A stretch of 64,000 nt of DNA. Source: Pseudomonadota bacterium. Lineage in GTDB: Bacteria; Pseudomonadota; Gammaproteobacteria; Burkholderiales; Thiobacillaceae. The notes under the pieces were generated by a model. It did no database searches. It was not told the DNA's origin and was given only the letters and a program-made list of their open reading frames with translations. Shown piece after piece: positions 57,405 to 64,000 of the stretch. The number at the start of each line of letters is the position of its first letter. The first letter of the stretch is position 1. Made by a program: the position numbers and the translations under genes. The stretch is from positions 62,001 to 126,000 of the forward strand of contig JAJZRU010000003.1 in NCBI GenBank assembly GCA_021802555.1. The letters run 5' to 3'.

Positions 57405-59527
57405 GAGACCTCTCTTTCATACAGGGGCAGAGTGATGGTTACGCGTGCCCCGCGCGGCTGCAGATTTTCCACGCTGATGTTGCCGTGATGCTCCTCGACG
57501 ATCTTCTGCACGATGGCCAGCCCCAGCCCCGTGCCCTTGGCCTTGCTGGTGGCGTAGGGCTCGAACAGCCGCTGCATGAGATGTTCGGGAAATCCCGGCC
57601 CGTTGTCGGCCACCGCCAGCGTGGCCGCGCTCTCCGCCCGTGCAGTCGTGACTGCAACGCGGGGAGCGGGCTCGCCCTGCAAAGCGTCCTGCGCATTTTG
57701 CAACAGATTGTGCAGAACTTGGCGCAGCAGCGCAGAATCTCCTGCCACCGGGGGCAGATTTTCGGCGAGGGCCACTTCCAGGCCGAGCGCCTTGCGGTCG
57801 TACAGGCCCAGCACTTCGCGCACCAGGGCGTTGAGGTCCATGGCGCCCAGGCGTGCGCTGGGCATGCGCGCGTAGCTGGCAAAGGCGTCCACCATGCCCT
57901 TCATGGCCGCCACCTGGTTGACGATGGTCTGGGTGGAGCGATCGAGAAATTCGGCGTCGCCGTTGGCCACCTTGTCGGCCAGCTTGCGCGCCAGCCGCTC
58001 CGCCGCGAGCTGGATGGGCGTGAGGGGATTCTTGATCTCGTGCGCCAGGCGCCGCGCCACTTCGCTCCAGGCGGCGTCGCGCTCGGCGCGGATGAGTTTG
58101 GTGACGTTGTCGAACACCAGGGTATAGCCTTCATCCATGCCGGCCGGCAGGCGGCTGCCGCGCACCAGCAGTTTGAGCGGGCCGCCGGGTGCGGCGTAAT
58201 CGAGTTGCTCCTGCCAGCTTGTGTCACCGGCGCTGAAATGCTCGTGCGCGCGCGAGCCGAACTGGGCCAGGGCGCTGTCGCCCTCACCCCAGCCGGCGAG
58301 CGGCTTGCCCAGCAGGCTGGCGGCATCGGCGCCGAGGATGCGCGCCGCCGCCTCGTTGACGGTGCGCGTCGCCAGGGCGCCGTCCAGGGCGATGACGCCA
58401 GACGAGAGGTGCCCGAGCACGTTCTCCAGATAGGCCTTGGCCTGCTCGGTCTGCTGCTGGTTGTGCTCCGCCTGCTGCTTGGCCTCGCTCAGCTGGCGGG
58501 TCATGCGGTTGAAGGATTTGATGAGCGCGCCCAGCTCGTCCCGGCTGGAAACCGGCTGCATTTGCGAAAAATCCCCCTGCGCCACCGCGCGCGTGCCGCG
58601 CGCCAGGCTGCGCAGGGGTGCCCCCAGGCGTTCCGACACCAGATAGGCCAGGGTCGTGGTGAGCAGCAGCGCCACCAGGAGCGTGAGGGTCAGGGCCAGT
58701 CCGTAAAGCCGCTTCAGGCCCAGGCGGGACAGCGCCAGCTGCTGGTATTCCTGGTAGGTCGTCTGCACCGCGTCGGCGTCGCGCGCCAGGCCGGGCGGCA
58801 CGGGCTGGATCACTTGCAGCACGCGCGTGCCCCCGGTGAGCGAGGCGGAGTAGACCGGCACCAGAACGCGCATCACCAGATCGCCGTTCTCGCCGACTTC
58901 CACTTGGCGGTAGGGCTGCTGCTGGCGTACCTGCCAAAGCAGGTTGCGGCTGGGGATGTCGGGCAGCAGGCCGCTGTTTTCGCTGCCGGCATAGGCCATG
59001 ACGTTGCCGGACTCGTCGAACAGCGTCGCCTCCGAGACCGCCGCCTGTTCGCGCAGGTTGGACAGCAGGGTGATGCTGGTGCCGGCGCCCTCGCCGGAGA
59101 GCGCCACTGCCATGCGCTCGGCCTTCTTGTTGAGGTCCTGCAGGAGATCATTGAGCGCCGCCTGCCCCAGATTCACGCCCGAGGCCAGGGCGCGGTCCAC
59201 GCGCACGTCGAACCAGGATTCGATGGTGCGGTTGAGAAAGTACACCGAGGTCAGATAGACCACTGCGCCGGGCAGCACCGCCACCACCATGAACCAGATC
59301 AGCAGGCGGTAGGTGAGCTTGCTGCCGAACACCCCGGCGCGCATGCGCCGGCGCAGCAGCCAGAGCTGCCAGATTACGGCGATGAGCAGGAGGACGGCGC
59401 CGGCAGAGCCGACGAGGAGCAGGGAAGAAAATGTCTCGCTCAGCTGCGGGGTGTCGTGGCTGGCGGTGAAGAGAAAATACAGCAGGGCGGCCGCCGCGAG
59501 GGCGGCCGCCGTCAGCATATATTTCAT
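57401..59527 (-). CDS. ntrY: NtrY-like sensor histidine kinase
   Basis: A 708-residue membrane kinase. It has several N-terminal membrane segments (residues 1-110 and about 280-305), a HAMP region near 305-360, a PAS-like domain, and a kinase core with H-box LAHEIKNPLTPIQLAAERLA. The ATPase core is NLLQNAQDAL, ADNGPGFPEHLMQRL and KAKGTGLGLAIVQKIVEEHH. It should phosphorylate the NtrX-like protein. I chose the ATG at MKYMLTAAAL, overlapping the stop of the upstream gene. NtrY/NtrX systems are linked to nitrogen, redox or envelope control. Confidence 0.9.
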   Translation of the reverse strand: MKYMLTAAALAAAALLYFLFTASHDTPQLSETFSSLLLVGSAGAVLLLIAVIWQLWLLRRRMRAGVFGSKLTYRLLIWFMVVAVLPGAVVYLTSVYFLNRTIESWFDVRVDRALASGVNLGQAALNDLLQDLNKKAERMAVALSGEGAGTSITLLSNLREQAAVSEATLFDESGNVMAYAGSENSGLLPDIPSRNLLWQVRQQQPYRQVEVGENGDLVMRVLVPVYSASLTGGTRVLQVIQPVPPGLARDADAVQTTYQEYQQLALSRLGLKRLYGLALTLTLLVALLLTTTLAYLVSERLGAPLRSLARGTRAVAQGDFSQMQPVSSRDELGALIKSFNRMTRQLSEAKQQAEHNQQQTEQAKAYLENVLGHLSSGVIALDGALATRTVNEAAARILGADAASLLGKPLAGWGEGDSALAQFGSRAHEHFSAGDTSWQEQLDYAAPGGPLKLLVRGSRLPAGMDEGYTLVFDNVTKLIRAERDAAWSEVARRLAHEIKNPLTPIQLAAERLARKLADKVANGDAEFLDRSTQTIVNQVAAMKGMVDAFASYARMPSARLGAMDLNALVREVLGLYDRKALGLEVALAENLPPVAGDSALLRQVLHNLLQNAQDALQGEPAPRVAVTTARAESAATLAVADNGPGFPEHLMQRLFEPYATSKAKGTGLGLAIVQKIVEEHHGNISVENLQPRGARVTITLPLYEREVS

Positions 59528-60078
59528 GGGGCCGCCTCGACCTTCCACACATACCAGGGGCTTTCCAGCGACCAATTGCCGGACGCCAGGGCATTGACCT
59601 GCATGGGCCTGGAGAGCTGCGAGGTGTCCAGCTTCATGCGCAGTGCGGCGCGGTAGGTCGTGCCCGGCTTGAGCTGCCCGCTATCCAGCACCGACCAGGC
59701 GCGCAGCCGGCCGAGGCCCGCGAGCGCCTCGCGCAGGGTATCGTAGGCGTGCGTCTGATAGCCGCTTTCCAGCAGATAGCGGCGCAGCAGGAAGTTGTAG
59801 CTCAAGCGGCTTTGCCTGTCCTCGCGCGCCAACTCCGCGTCGAACCACCAGCGCCGCGGCTCGACCAGGCGGAAGTCGGTGCGGAACACCAGGGTGACGC
59901 CTTTCTGCAGGGCTTCGTCCAGCGTCGGATTGAGTTGCACGGCAAGGCGCGCGTCGACTTCGTAGCGCTCTTTCTTGAGCGTGAGCTCCGCGTTTTCCAC
60001 GCGTATGCCGGCGGCCGCGGCGGGTGGCGGCGCCAAGGCCAATCCTGCGGCCAGCCCCAGGACCAGCAGCAGGAGCAG
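59524..60078 (-). CDS. DUF4390 secreted protein
   Basis: A protein of about 184 residues with a signal-peptide-like start (LLLLLVLGLAAGLALA then PPPAAAAG). The DUF4390 body includes VENAELTLKKERYEVDARLA and FDAELAREDRQSRLSYNFLL. Such genes lie between rsmB and ntrY in many Betaproteobacteria. The start is unclear: no ATG, GTG or TTG gives a full signal peptide, and a CTG five bases after the rsmB stop is the best candidate. A role in envelope sensing by the NtrY-like kinase is speculation. Confidence 0.75.
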   Translation of the reverse strand: MLLLLVLGLAAGLALAPPPAAAAGIRVENAELTLKKERYEVDARLAVQLNPTLDEALQKGVTLVFRTDFRLVEPRRWWFDAELAREDRQSRLSYNFLLRRYLLESGYQTHAYDTLREALAGLGRLRAWSVLDSGQLKPGTTYRAALRMKLDTSQLSRPMQVNALASGNWSLESPWYVWKVEAAP

Positions 60079-60082
60079 TCGT

Positions 60083-61327
60083 TCAAGAGGTTTTTTCCAG
60101 CAGGGCGTAGAAGAAGCCGTCGTTGCGCCGCGCAGGCGGCAACCTGCCGTCGCCCAGTTCGGCCGGCAGGGAAAGCCGGCGGGCGTCAGCATGAGTCTTG
60201 CGAAACGCTTGGATTTGGTTCTGATTTTCTTCCGGGAACACGGAACAGGTCGCGTACAGCAATTTACCACCGGGGGCCAGCGTCTGCCAGAGCGCAGCCA
60301 GGATTTTCGCCTGCTGGCGCGTGAAGGTCGCCAGGTCCGCGGGGCGCCGCTGCCACTTGATGTCCGGGTGGCGGCGCACCACGCCGGAGGCGGAACAGGG
60401 CACGTCCGCCAGGATGCGGTCGAACGGCCGGCCGTCCCACCAGGCCGCGGGATCGGCTGCGTCCGCGGCCAGCAGGCGGGCGTCCAGATGCAAGCGTGCG
60501 AGATTCTCGCGCACGCGTTCGAGCCTTGCGGCGTCGGCATCGAGCGCCAGCAGATCGACGTCGGCGCATTCCAGGATGTGGCCGGTCTTGCCGCCCGGCG
60601 CGGCGCAGGCATCCAGCACGCGTTGGCCGTCGGCGAGATCGAGCGCGAGCGCCGCCCATTGCGCGCCGGCATCCTGCACCGACACGAGGCCGTCGGCAAA
60701 GCCCGGCAGGCGGCTTACCGGCACAGGCTGATCCAGGGTCAGCGCCCACGGGCCGCTCGGGCCGGCGGCGAGGCCGGCCTGCGCCAGCAACGCGAGGCAG
60801 CCGTCCGGGCTGATCCTGCGCCGGTTCACCCGCAGCGTCAGGGGCGGATGTTCCAGGCTGACCGCCAGCAGGGCCTGCCAGTCTTCGGGATAGGCGGCGC
60901 GCAGCTTGTCGACCCACCAGGCGGGAAAATTCCAGCGCCCCTCTTCGCTTGCCCGCGCGCGTTCCAGGGTCGATGCCGAGTCGCGCAGGAAATTGCGCAG
61001 CACGCCGTTGATCAGGCCGCGCGCCCATTTCGGTCCGGCGGCCTCGACCGTTTCGTTGACCACGGCATAAGCGGGAGCGTCGGTGTGCGCCAGCCGATAC
61101 AGCGCCCCCAACAACAGGGCATGCAGGCGCCGCTCCTTGAGCGGCTGGCGCAGCAGCTGGGCCAGCACGCCTTCCAGTTCGCCGCGAAAACGCAGCGCCC
61201 CGTAGGCGGTATCCATGACGGCGCCGCGGCCGTCCGAGAGCGCCGCGGCAGCGAGCGCCTGGGGCAGGGTGCGCCCGGCCAGCACCGCGGCCAGCACCCC
61301 GGCCCAGGCGGCAGCTTCAGCCGCCAC
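60083..61327 (-). CDS. rsmB: 16S rRNA m5C967 methyltransferase RsmB
   Basis: A 414-residue enzyme. Residues 1-140 are a NusB-like RNA-binding domain ([27 protein letters not shown]). The methyltransferase domain has [16 protein letters not shown] and [18 protein letters not shown], and the catalytic-cysteine motif [14 protein letters not shown]. It methylates C967 of 16S rRNA. The GTG start lies within the last codons of htpX. Confidence 0.93.
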   Translation of the reverse strand: MAAEAAAWAGVLAAVLAGRTLPQALAAAALSDGRGAVMDTAYGALRFRGELEGVLAQLLRQPLKERRLHALLLGALYRLAHTDAPAYAVVNETVEAAGPKWARGLINGVLRNFLRDSASTLERARASEEGRWNFPAWWVDKLRAAYPEDWQALLAVSLEHPPLTLRVNRRRISPDGCLALLAQAGLAAGPSGPWALTLDQPVPVSRLPGFADGLVSVQDAGAQWAALALDLADGQRVLDACAAPGGKTGHILECADVDLLALDADAARLERVRENLARLHLDARLLAADAADPAAWWDGRPFDRILADVPCSASGVVRRHPDIKWQRRPADLATFTRQQAKILAALWQTLAPGGKLLYATCSVFPEENQNQIQAFRKTHADARRLSLPAELGDGRLPPARRNDGFFYALLEKTS

Positions 61328-62168
61328 GCGCCATTTGCAGCAGGCGCGCCACGCGCTCTTCCGTGGGCGGATGGGTGGCGAACAGGCCGGCGATGCCGCC
61401 GCCGGAGAGTGGGTTGATGATCATCATCTGCGCGGTTTCGGGATGCGCCTCGGCCGGCGGCAGCGGCTGGCCGTGGGCATAGGCTTCGATCTTGCGCAGC
61501 GCGGAGGCGAGCGCCTCGGGGTCGCCGGAGATCTCCGCCCCGCCCGCGTCCGCGCCGAATTCGCGCGCGCGGGAGATGGCCATCTGGATGAGCATGGCGG
61601 CGAGCGGCGCGACGATCATGACGAGGATGGCCAGCGCCGGATTCACGGAACGCCCCTCGCTGTCGCGCCCGCCGAAGAACAGGCCGAAATTCGCCAGCAT
61701 GGAGATGGCGCCGGCGACCGTGGCGCTCAAGGTGGAAATGAGCGTGTCGCGATGGCGCACGTGGGTGAGTTCGTGCGCGATGACGCCGCGCAGCTCGCGC
61801 TCGGTGAGTATGCCCATGATGCCCGTGGTGGCCGCCACGGCGGCGTGCTCGGGGCTGCGCCCGGTGGCGAAGGCATTGGGCTGGGGCTCGTCGATGACAT
61901 AGACGCGCGGCATGGGCAGGCCGGCGCGGCGCGCCAGCTCGGCGACGATCTGATACAGGCGGCCGCCGCTTTGCGCATCCACTTCCTGCGCGTTGTACAT
62001 GCGCAGCACCATCTTGTCCGAGTTCCAGTAAGCGAACAAATTCATGGCTGCGGCGAACAGCAGGGCGATGAGCATGCCGCTTTGGCCGCCGATGAGAAAG
62101 CCCACGGCGCCGAACAGGGCGACGATGGCCGCCATGAGGAAGGAAGTTTTCAACCAGTTGCCGAACAT
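61317..62168 (-). CDS. htpX: Zinc metalloprotease HtpX
   Basis: A 283-residue M48 membrane protease. It has N-terminal membrane segments ([34 protein letters not shown]), the zinc motif [15 protein letters not shown] (HExxH) and a downstream Glu in [13 protein letters not shown]. It degrades misfolded inner-membrane proteins. I start it at MFGNWLKT; an earlier in-frame start has no family match. rsmB overlaps its end. Confidence 0.93.
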   Translation of the reverse strand: MFGNWLKTSFLMAAIVALFGAVGFLIGGQSGMLIALLFAAAMNLFAYWNSDKMVLRMYNAQEVDAQSGGRLYQIVAELARRAGLPMPRVYVIDEPQPNAFATGRSPEHAAVAATTGIMGILTERELRGVIAHELTHVRHRDTLISTLSATVAGAISMLANFGLFFGGRDSEGRSVNPALAILVMIVAPLAAMLIQMAISRAREFGADAGGAEISGDPEALASALRKIEAYAHGQPLPPAEAHPETAQMMIINPLSGGGIAGLFATHPPTEERVARLLQMARGG

Positions 62169-62247
62169 TGAAACCGCTCCGCAAAGAAAAGGAGAAATCA
62201 GGGGCTTAGATGGGAGTATCGTGGGAAAATTCAAGGCCGGCGCGGCC

Positions 62248-63174
62248 TCAGGCGTCCTCGCCCAGGCGCTCCCCCGGCGCGAGATGCGCGCCGGCGAGCC
62301 AGTCGCTCGCGCGCACACGCCTGCCGCCGGCCTTTTGCACTTCCTCCAACACCAGGAGACCTTCGCCGCAGCCCACCACCAGGCCGCCGGCATCGGCGCG
62401 CAGGACGACGCCGGGCTCGCCGCGGCCCGGCAGGGCGCGCGCCGACCAGATTTTCAGCTTTTCTCCCCGCAGGCTGGTGTAGGCGCCGGGCTGCGGATTG
62501 TAGGCCCGCACGGCGCGCACGATGGCCTCGGCCGGCTGCCGCCAGTCGATGTGAGCTTCGGCCTTGTCCAGCTTGGCGGCATAGGTGGCGAGGCTCTCGT
62601 CCTGGGGTTGCGCCGCCAGGCTGTCCAGCCGGTCGAGCGCTTCGACGATGGCGGCCGCACCGAGTGCGGCGAGGCGGTCGTGCAGGCTGCCGGCGGTTTC
62701 TTCGGCGCCGATGGCAAGGGGCTTCGCGAGCAGCATGGCGCCGGTGTCCAGGCCGGCGTCCATTTGCATGACGGTGATGCCGGTTTCGGCGTCGCCCGCG
62801 AGGATGGCCCGCTGGATGGGCGCGGCGCCGCGCCAGCGCGGCAGCAGCGAAGCGTGGATGTTCAGGCAGCCGCGCGCCGGGATGTCCAGCACGGCCTGGG
62901 GCAGAATGAGGCCGTAGGCGGCGACGACCATGACTTCGGGGCGGGCCGCGCGCAGGACCTCCTGACTCGCCGCGTCCCGCAGGGTGGCGGGCTGGAACAC
63001 CGGCAGGCCGTGGGCCAGGGCGACGCGCTTGACCGGGCTCGCTGTCAGTTGCATGCCGCGCCCGGCGGGGCGATCCGGCTGGGTCAGCACCAGGGCGATT
63101 TCGTGGCCCGCGGCGATCAGGGCGGTGAGCGCCCCGGCGGCAAACTCCGGCGTGCCGGCGAAAATGAGCCTCAA
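62248..63174 (-). CDS. fmt: Methionyl-tRNA formyltransferase
   Basis: A 308-residue enzyme that formylates initiator Met-tRNA. It begins [20 protein letters not shown]. The catalytic segment [20 protein letters not shown] has the family's Asn, His and nearby Asp ([14 protein letters not shown]). The C-terminal tRNA-binding domain ends [15 protein letters not shown]. It follows def by 31 bases, as in most proteobacteria. Confidence 0.95.
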   Translation of the reverse strand: MRLIFAGTPEFAAGALTALIAAGHEIALVLTQPDRPAGRGMQLTASPVKRVALAHGLPVFQPATLRDAASQEVLRAARPEVMVVAAYGLILPQAVLDIPARGCLNIHASLLPRWRGAAPIQRAILAGDAETGITVMQMDAGLDTGAMLLAKPLAIGAEETAGSLHDRLAALGAAAIVEALDRLDSLAAQPQDESLATYAAKLDKAEAHIDWRQPAEAIVRAVRAYNPQPGAYTSLRGEKLKIWSARALPGRGEPGVVLRADAGGLVVGCGEGLLVLEEVQKAGGRRVRASDWLAGAHLAPGERLGEDA

Positions 63175-63205
63175 GATGCGGTTCGACGTGGGCGGGTGAG
63201 AAAAC

Positions 63206-63739
63206 TCACAGGACGATGTGCTCGCGCTCGGGCGTTTTGCGCGTCTCGCGGGCTTCCTTGAGCAGCTTGATTTTGACCCGGCCGCGTTTCAGGGGCGAAA
63301 GGTAGTCGACGAAGACCTTGCCCATGAGGTGGTCCATCTCGTGCTGGACACACACGGCCAGCAGCTCATCGGCCTCGAATTCGTAGGGCTGGCCGTCGCG
63401 GCCCAACGCACGCACGCGGATGTGGGCGGCGCGCTCCACCTTGTCGAAATAACCCGGCACGGACAAACAGCCTTCCTCCCAGGTGATCTTGCCGGACTTT
63501 TCCAGGATTTCCGGGTTGATGAGCACCTTGAGGTCGTTCCTGTCCTCGGAAATGTCGATGACGATGACCCGCTCGTGGATGTCGACCTGGGTCGCCGCCA
63601 GACCGATGCCGGGCGCGGCGTACATGGTCTCGGCCATGTCGTCGACCAATTTCCGGATGCGGGCGTCTACCTCGGCAACCGGCTGGGCCACTTTATGGAG
63701 GCGGGGATCGGGGTAACGCAGGATGCTGAGTTTTGCCAT
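63206..63739 (-). CDS. def: Peptide deformylase
   Basis: A 177-residue metal-dependent deformylase with all three active-site motifs: [14 protein letters not shown] and QHEMDHLMG. It removes the formyl group from nascent proteins. It starts [14 protein letters not shown], the canonical N-terminus. def precedes fmt on the minus strand and diverges from the partial gene at the window's end across 191 bases. Confidence 0.96.
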   Translation of the reverse strand: MAKLSILRYPDPRLHKVAQPVAEVDARIRKLVDDMAETMYAAPGIGLAATQVDIHERVIVIDISEDRNDLKVLINPEILEKSGKITWEEGCLSVPGYFDKVERAAHIRVRALGRDGQPYEFEADELLAVCVQHEMDHLMGKVFVDYLSPLKRGRVKIKLLKEARETRKTPEREHIVL

Positions 63740-63930
63740 GGTGCGCAGGCTGCCGGGGCGGCAGGAGGCTCCGCCTAAACCCGGCGAAATTTCTGCCGTA
63801 AAGGGTTCAGTTGAACCATATATGCTATCGACGAATTAGACAAGGTCTAACGGGGGCCGAGACATTGCTGCGTGCGGCGCTGCATCGTCCCTCGCGGCAT
63901 ATTTCGCACCTGCTGAATGGAGGGTTTTCC

Positions 63931-64000
63931 GTGCGCAAATTCCTGAGCGTTCTGGCGCTGAGCATCGCTGCCATGTCTTCCCTCCCCGCCTGCGGCGGGG
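63931..64000 (+). CDS. Partial gene with signal peptide, runs off window
   Basis: A GTG with GGAGGG 7 bases upstream opens a frame giving MRKFLSVLALSIAAMSSLPA then CGG, cut by the window end. The hydrophobic start and LPAC look like a secretion or lipoprotein signal. In many Betaproteobacteria a LysM-domain gene and dprA diverge from def at this place, so this could be that LysM protein; too little is visible to confirm it. Confidence 0.5.
   Translation, partial: MRKFLSVLALSIAAMSSLPACGG

Noticed and set aside
57485-59656. 723-codon plus-strand frame opposite the NtrY-like kinase
   Set aside because: It mirrors the kinase gene and shows no domain or ribosome site.

Overview
The window reads as a GC-rich betaproteobacterial chromosome segment that contains the replication origin. 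The evidence is gene order: rpmH-rnpA-yidD-yidC on one side of dnaA-dnaN-gyrB, a tkt-gap-pgk-pyk-fba block, corC-ybeY-phoH-miaB, and a def-fmt-htpX-rsmB-DUF4390-ntrY-ntrX block. These arrangements are familiar from Nitrosomonadales-like, often autotrophic, Betaproteobacteria. The class is a fair inference; genus and species cannot be told from this sequence alone.

Layout. 1-1.3 kb: a methyltransferase and a truncated hemoglobin, closed by a bidirectional terminator. 1.4-8.4 kb: glycolysis/Calvin-cycle genes on the minus strand, with large intergenic hairpins. 8.6-12.2 kb: corC, ybeY, phoH, miaB. 12.4-14.8 kb: a small conserved unknown, a brnT/brnA toxin-antitoxin pair with a frameshifted toxin, and mnmE. 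14.9-31.2 kb: a defence island. It has a WYL-domain regulator, an unknown 201-residue protein coupled to cas3, the type I-E genes cas3-casABCDE, two toxin-antitoxin pairs, cas1-cas2, a leader and a CRISPR array of 53 repeats and 52 spacers. It ends with a Phd-UPF0175/DUF3368 pair, an orphan CRISPR repeat and a ParE-type pair. 31.5-39.1 kb: yidC, yidD, rnpA, rpmH, then dnaA, an oriC-like gap with DnaA boxes, dnaN and gyrB. 39.2-45.7 kb: a five-gene phospholipid acyltransferase/head-group cluster, less GC-rich to the eye, bounded by a perfect 47-bp direct repeat. 45.6-50.8 kb: rhodanese, DUF2892, ECF sigma factor and several small genes, then a putative sulfate exporter. 51.2-55.7 kb: an RND efflux pump with its adaptor, and yggX. 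55.7-63.7 kb: a TPR protein, an NtrX/NtrY-like two-component pair, DUF4390, rsmB, htpX, fmt and def. The window ends inside a divergent gene.

How the parts work together. The defence island separates yidC from mnmE, which are neighbours in many bacteria, so it probably entered there. Its cas genes are linked by stop/start overlaps. The 201-residue unknown overlaps cas3, and the stop of a DUF5615 toxin overlaps the start of cas1, so both non-Cas proteins are physically part of the cas transcription unit. Five toxin-antitoxin modules, one of them broken, lie within 18 kb around the CRISPR-Cas genes. This is the most unusual feature of the window and fits a model in which addiction modules stabilise or guard the immunity locus. 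The second likely acquisition is the phospholipid cluster. The left copy of its flanking repeat carries the first five codons of the rhodanese gene, as expected if the cluster entered between gyrB and rhodanese and duplicated its target.
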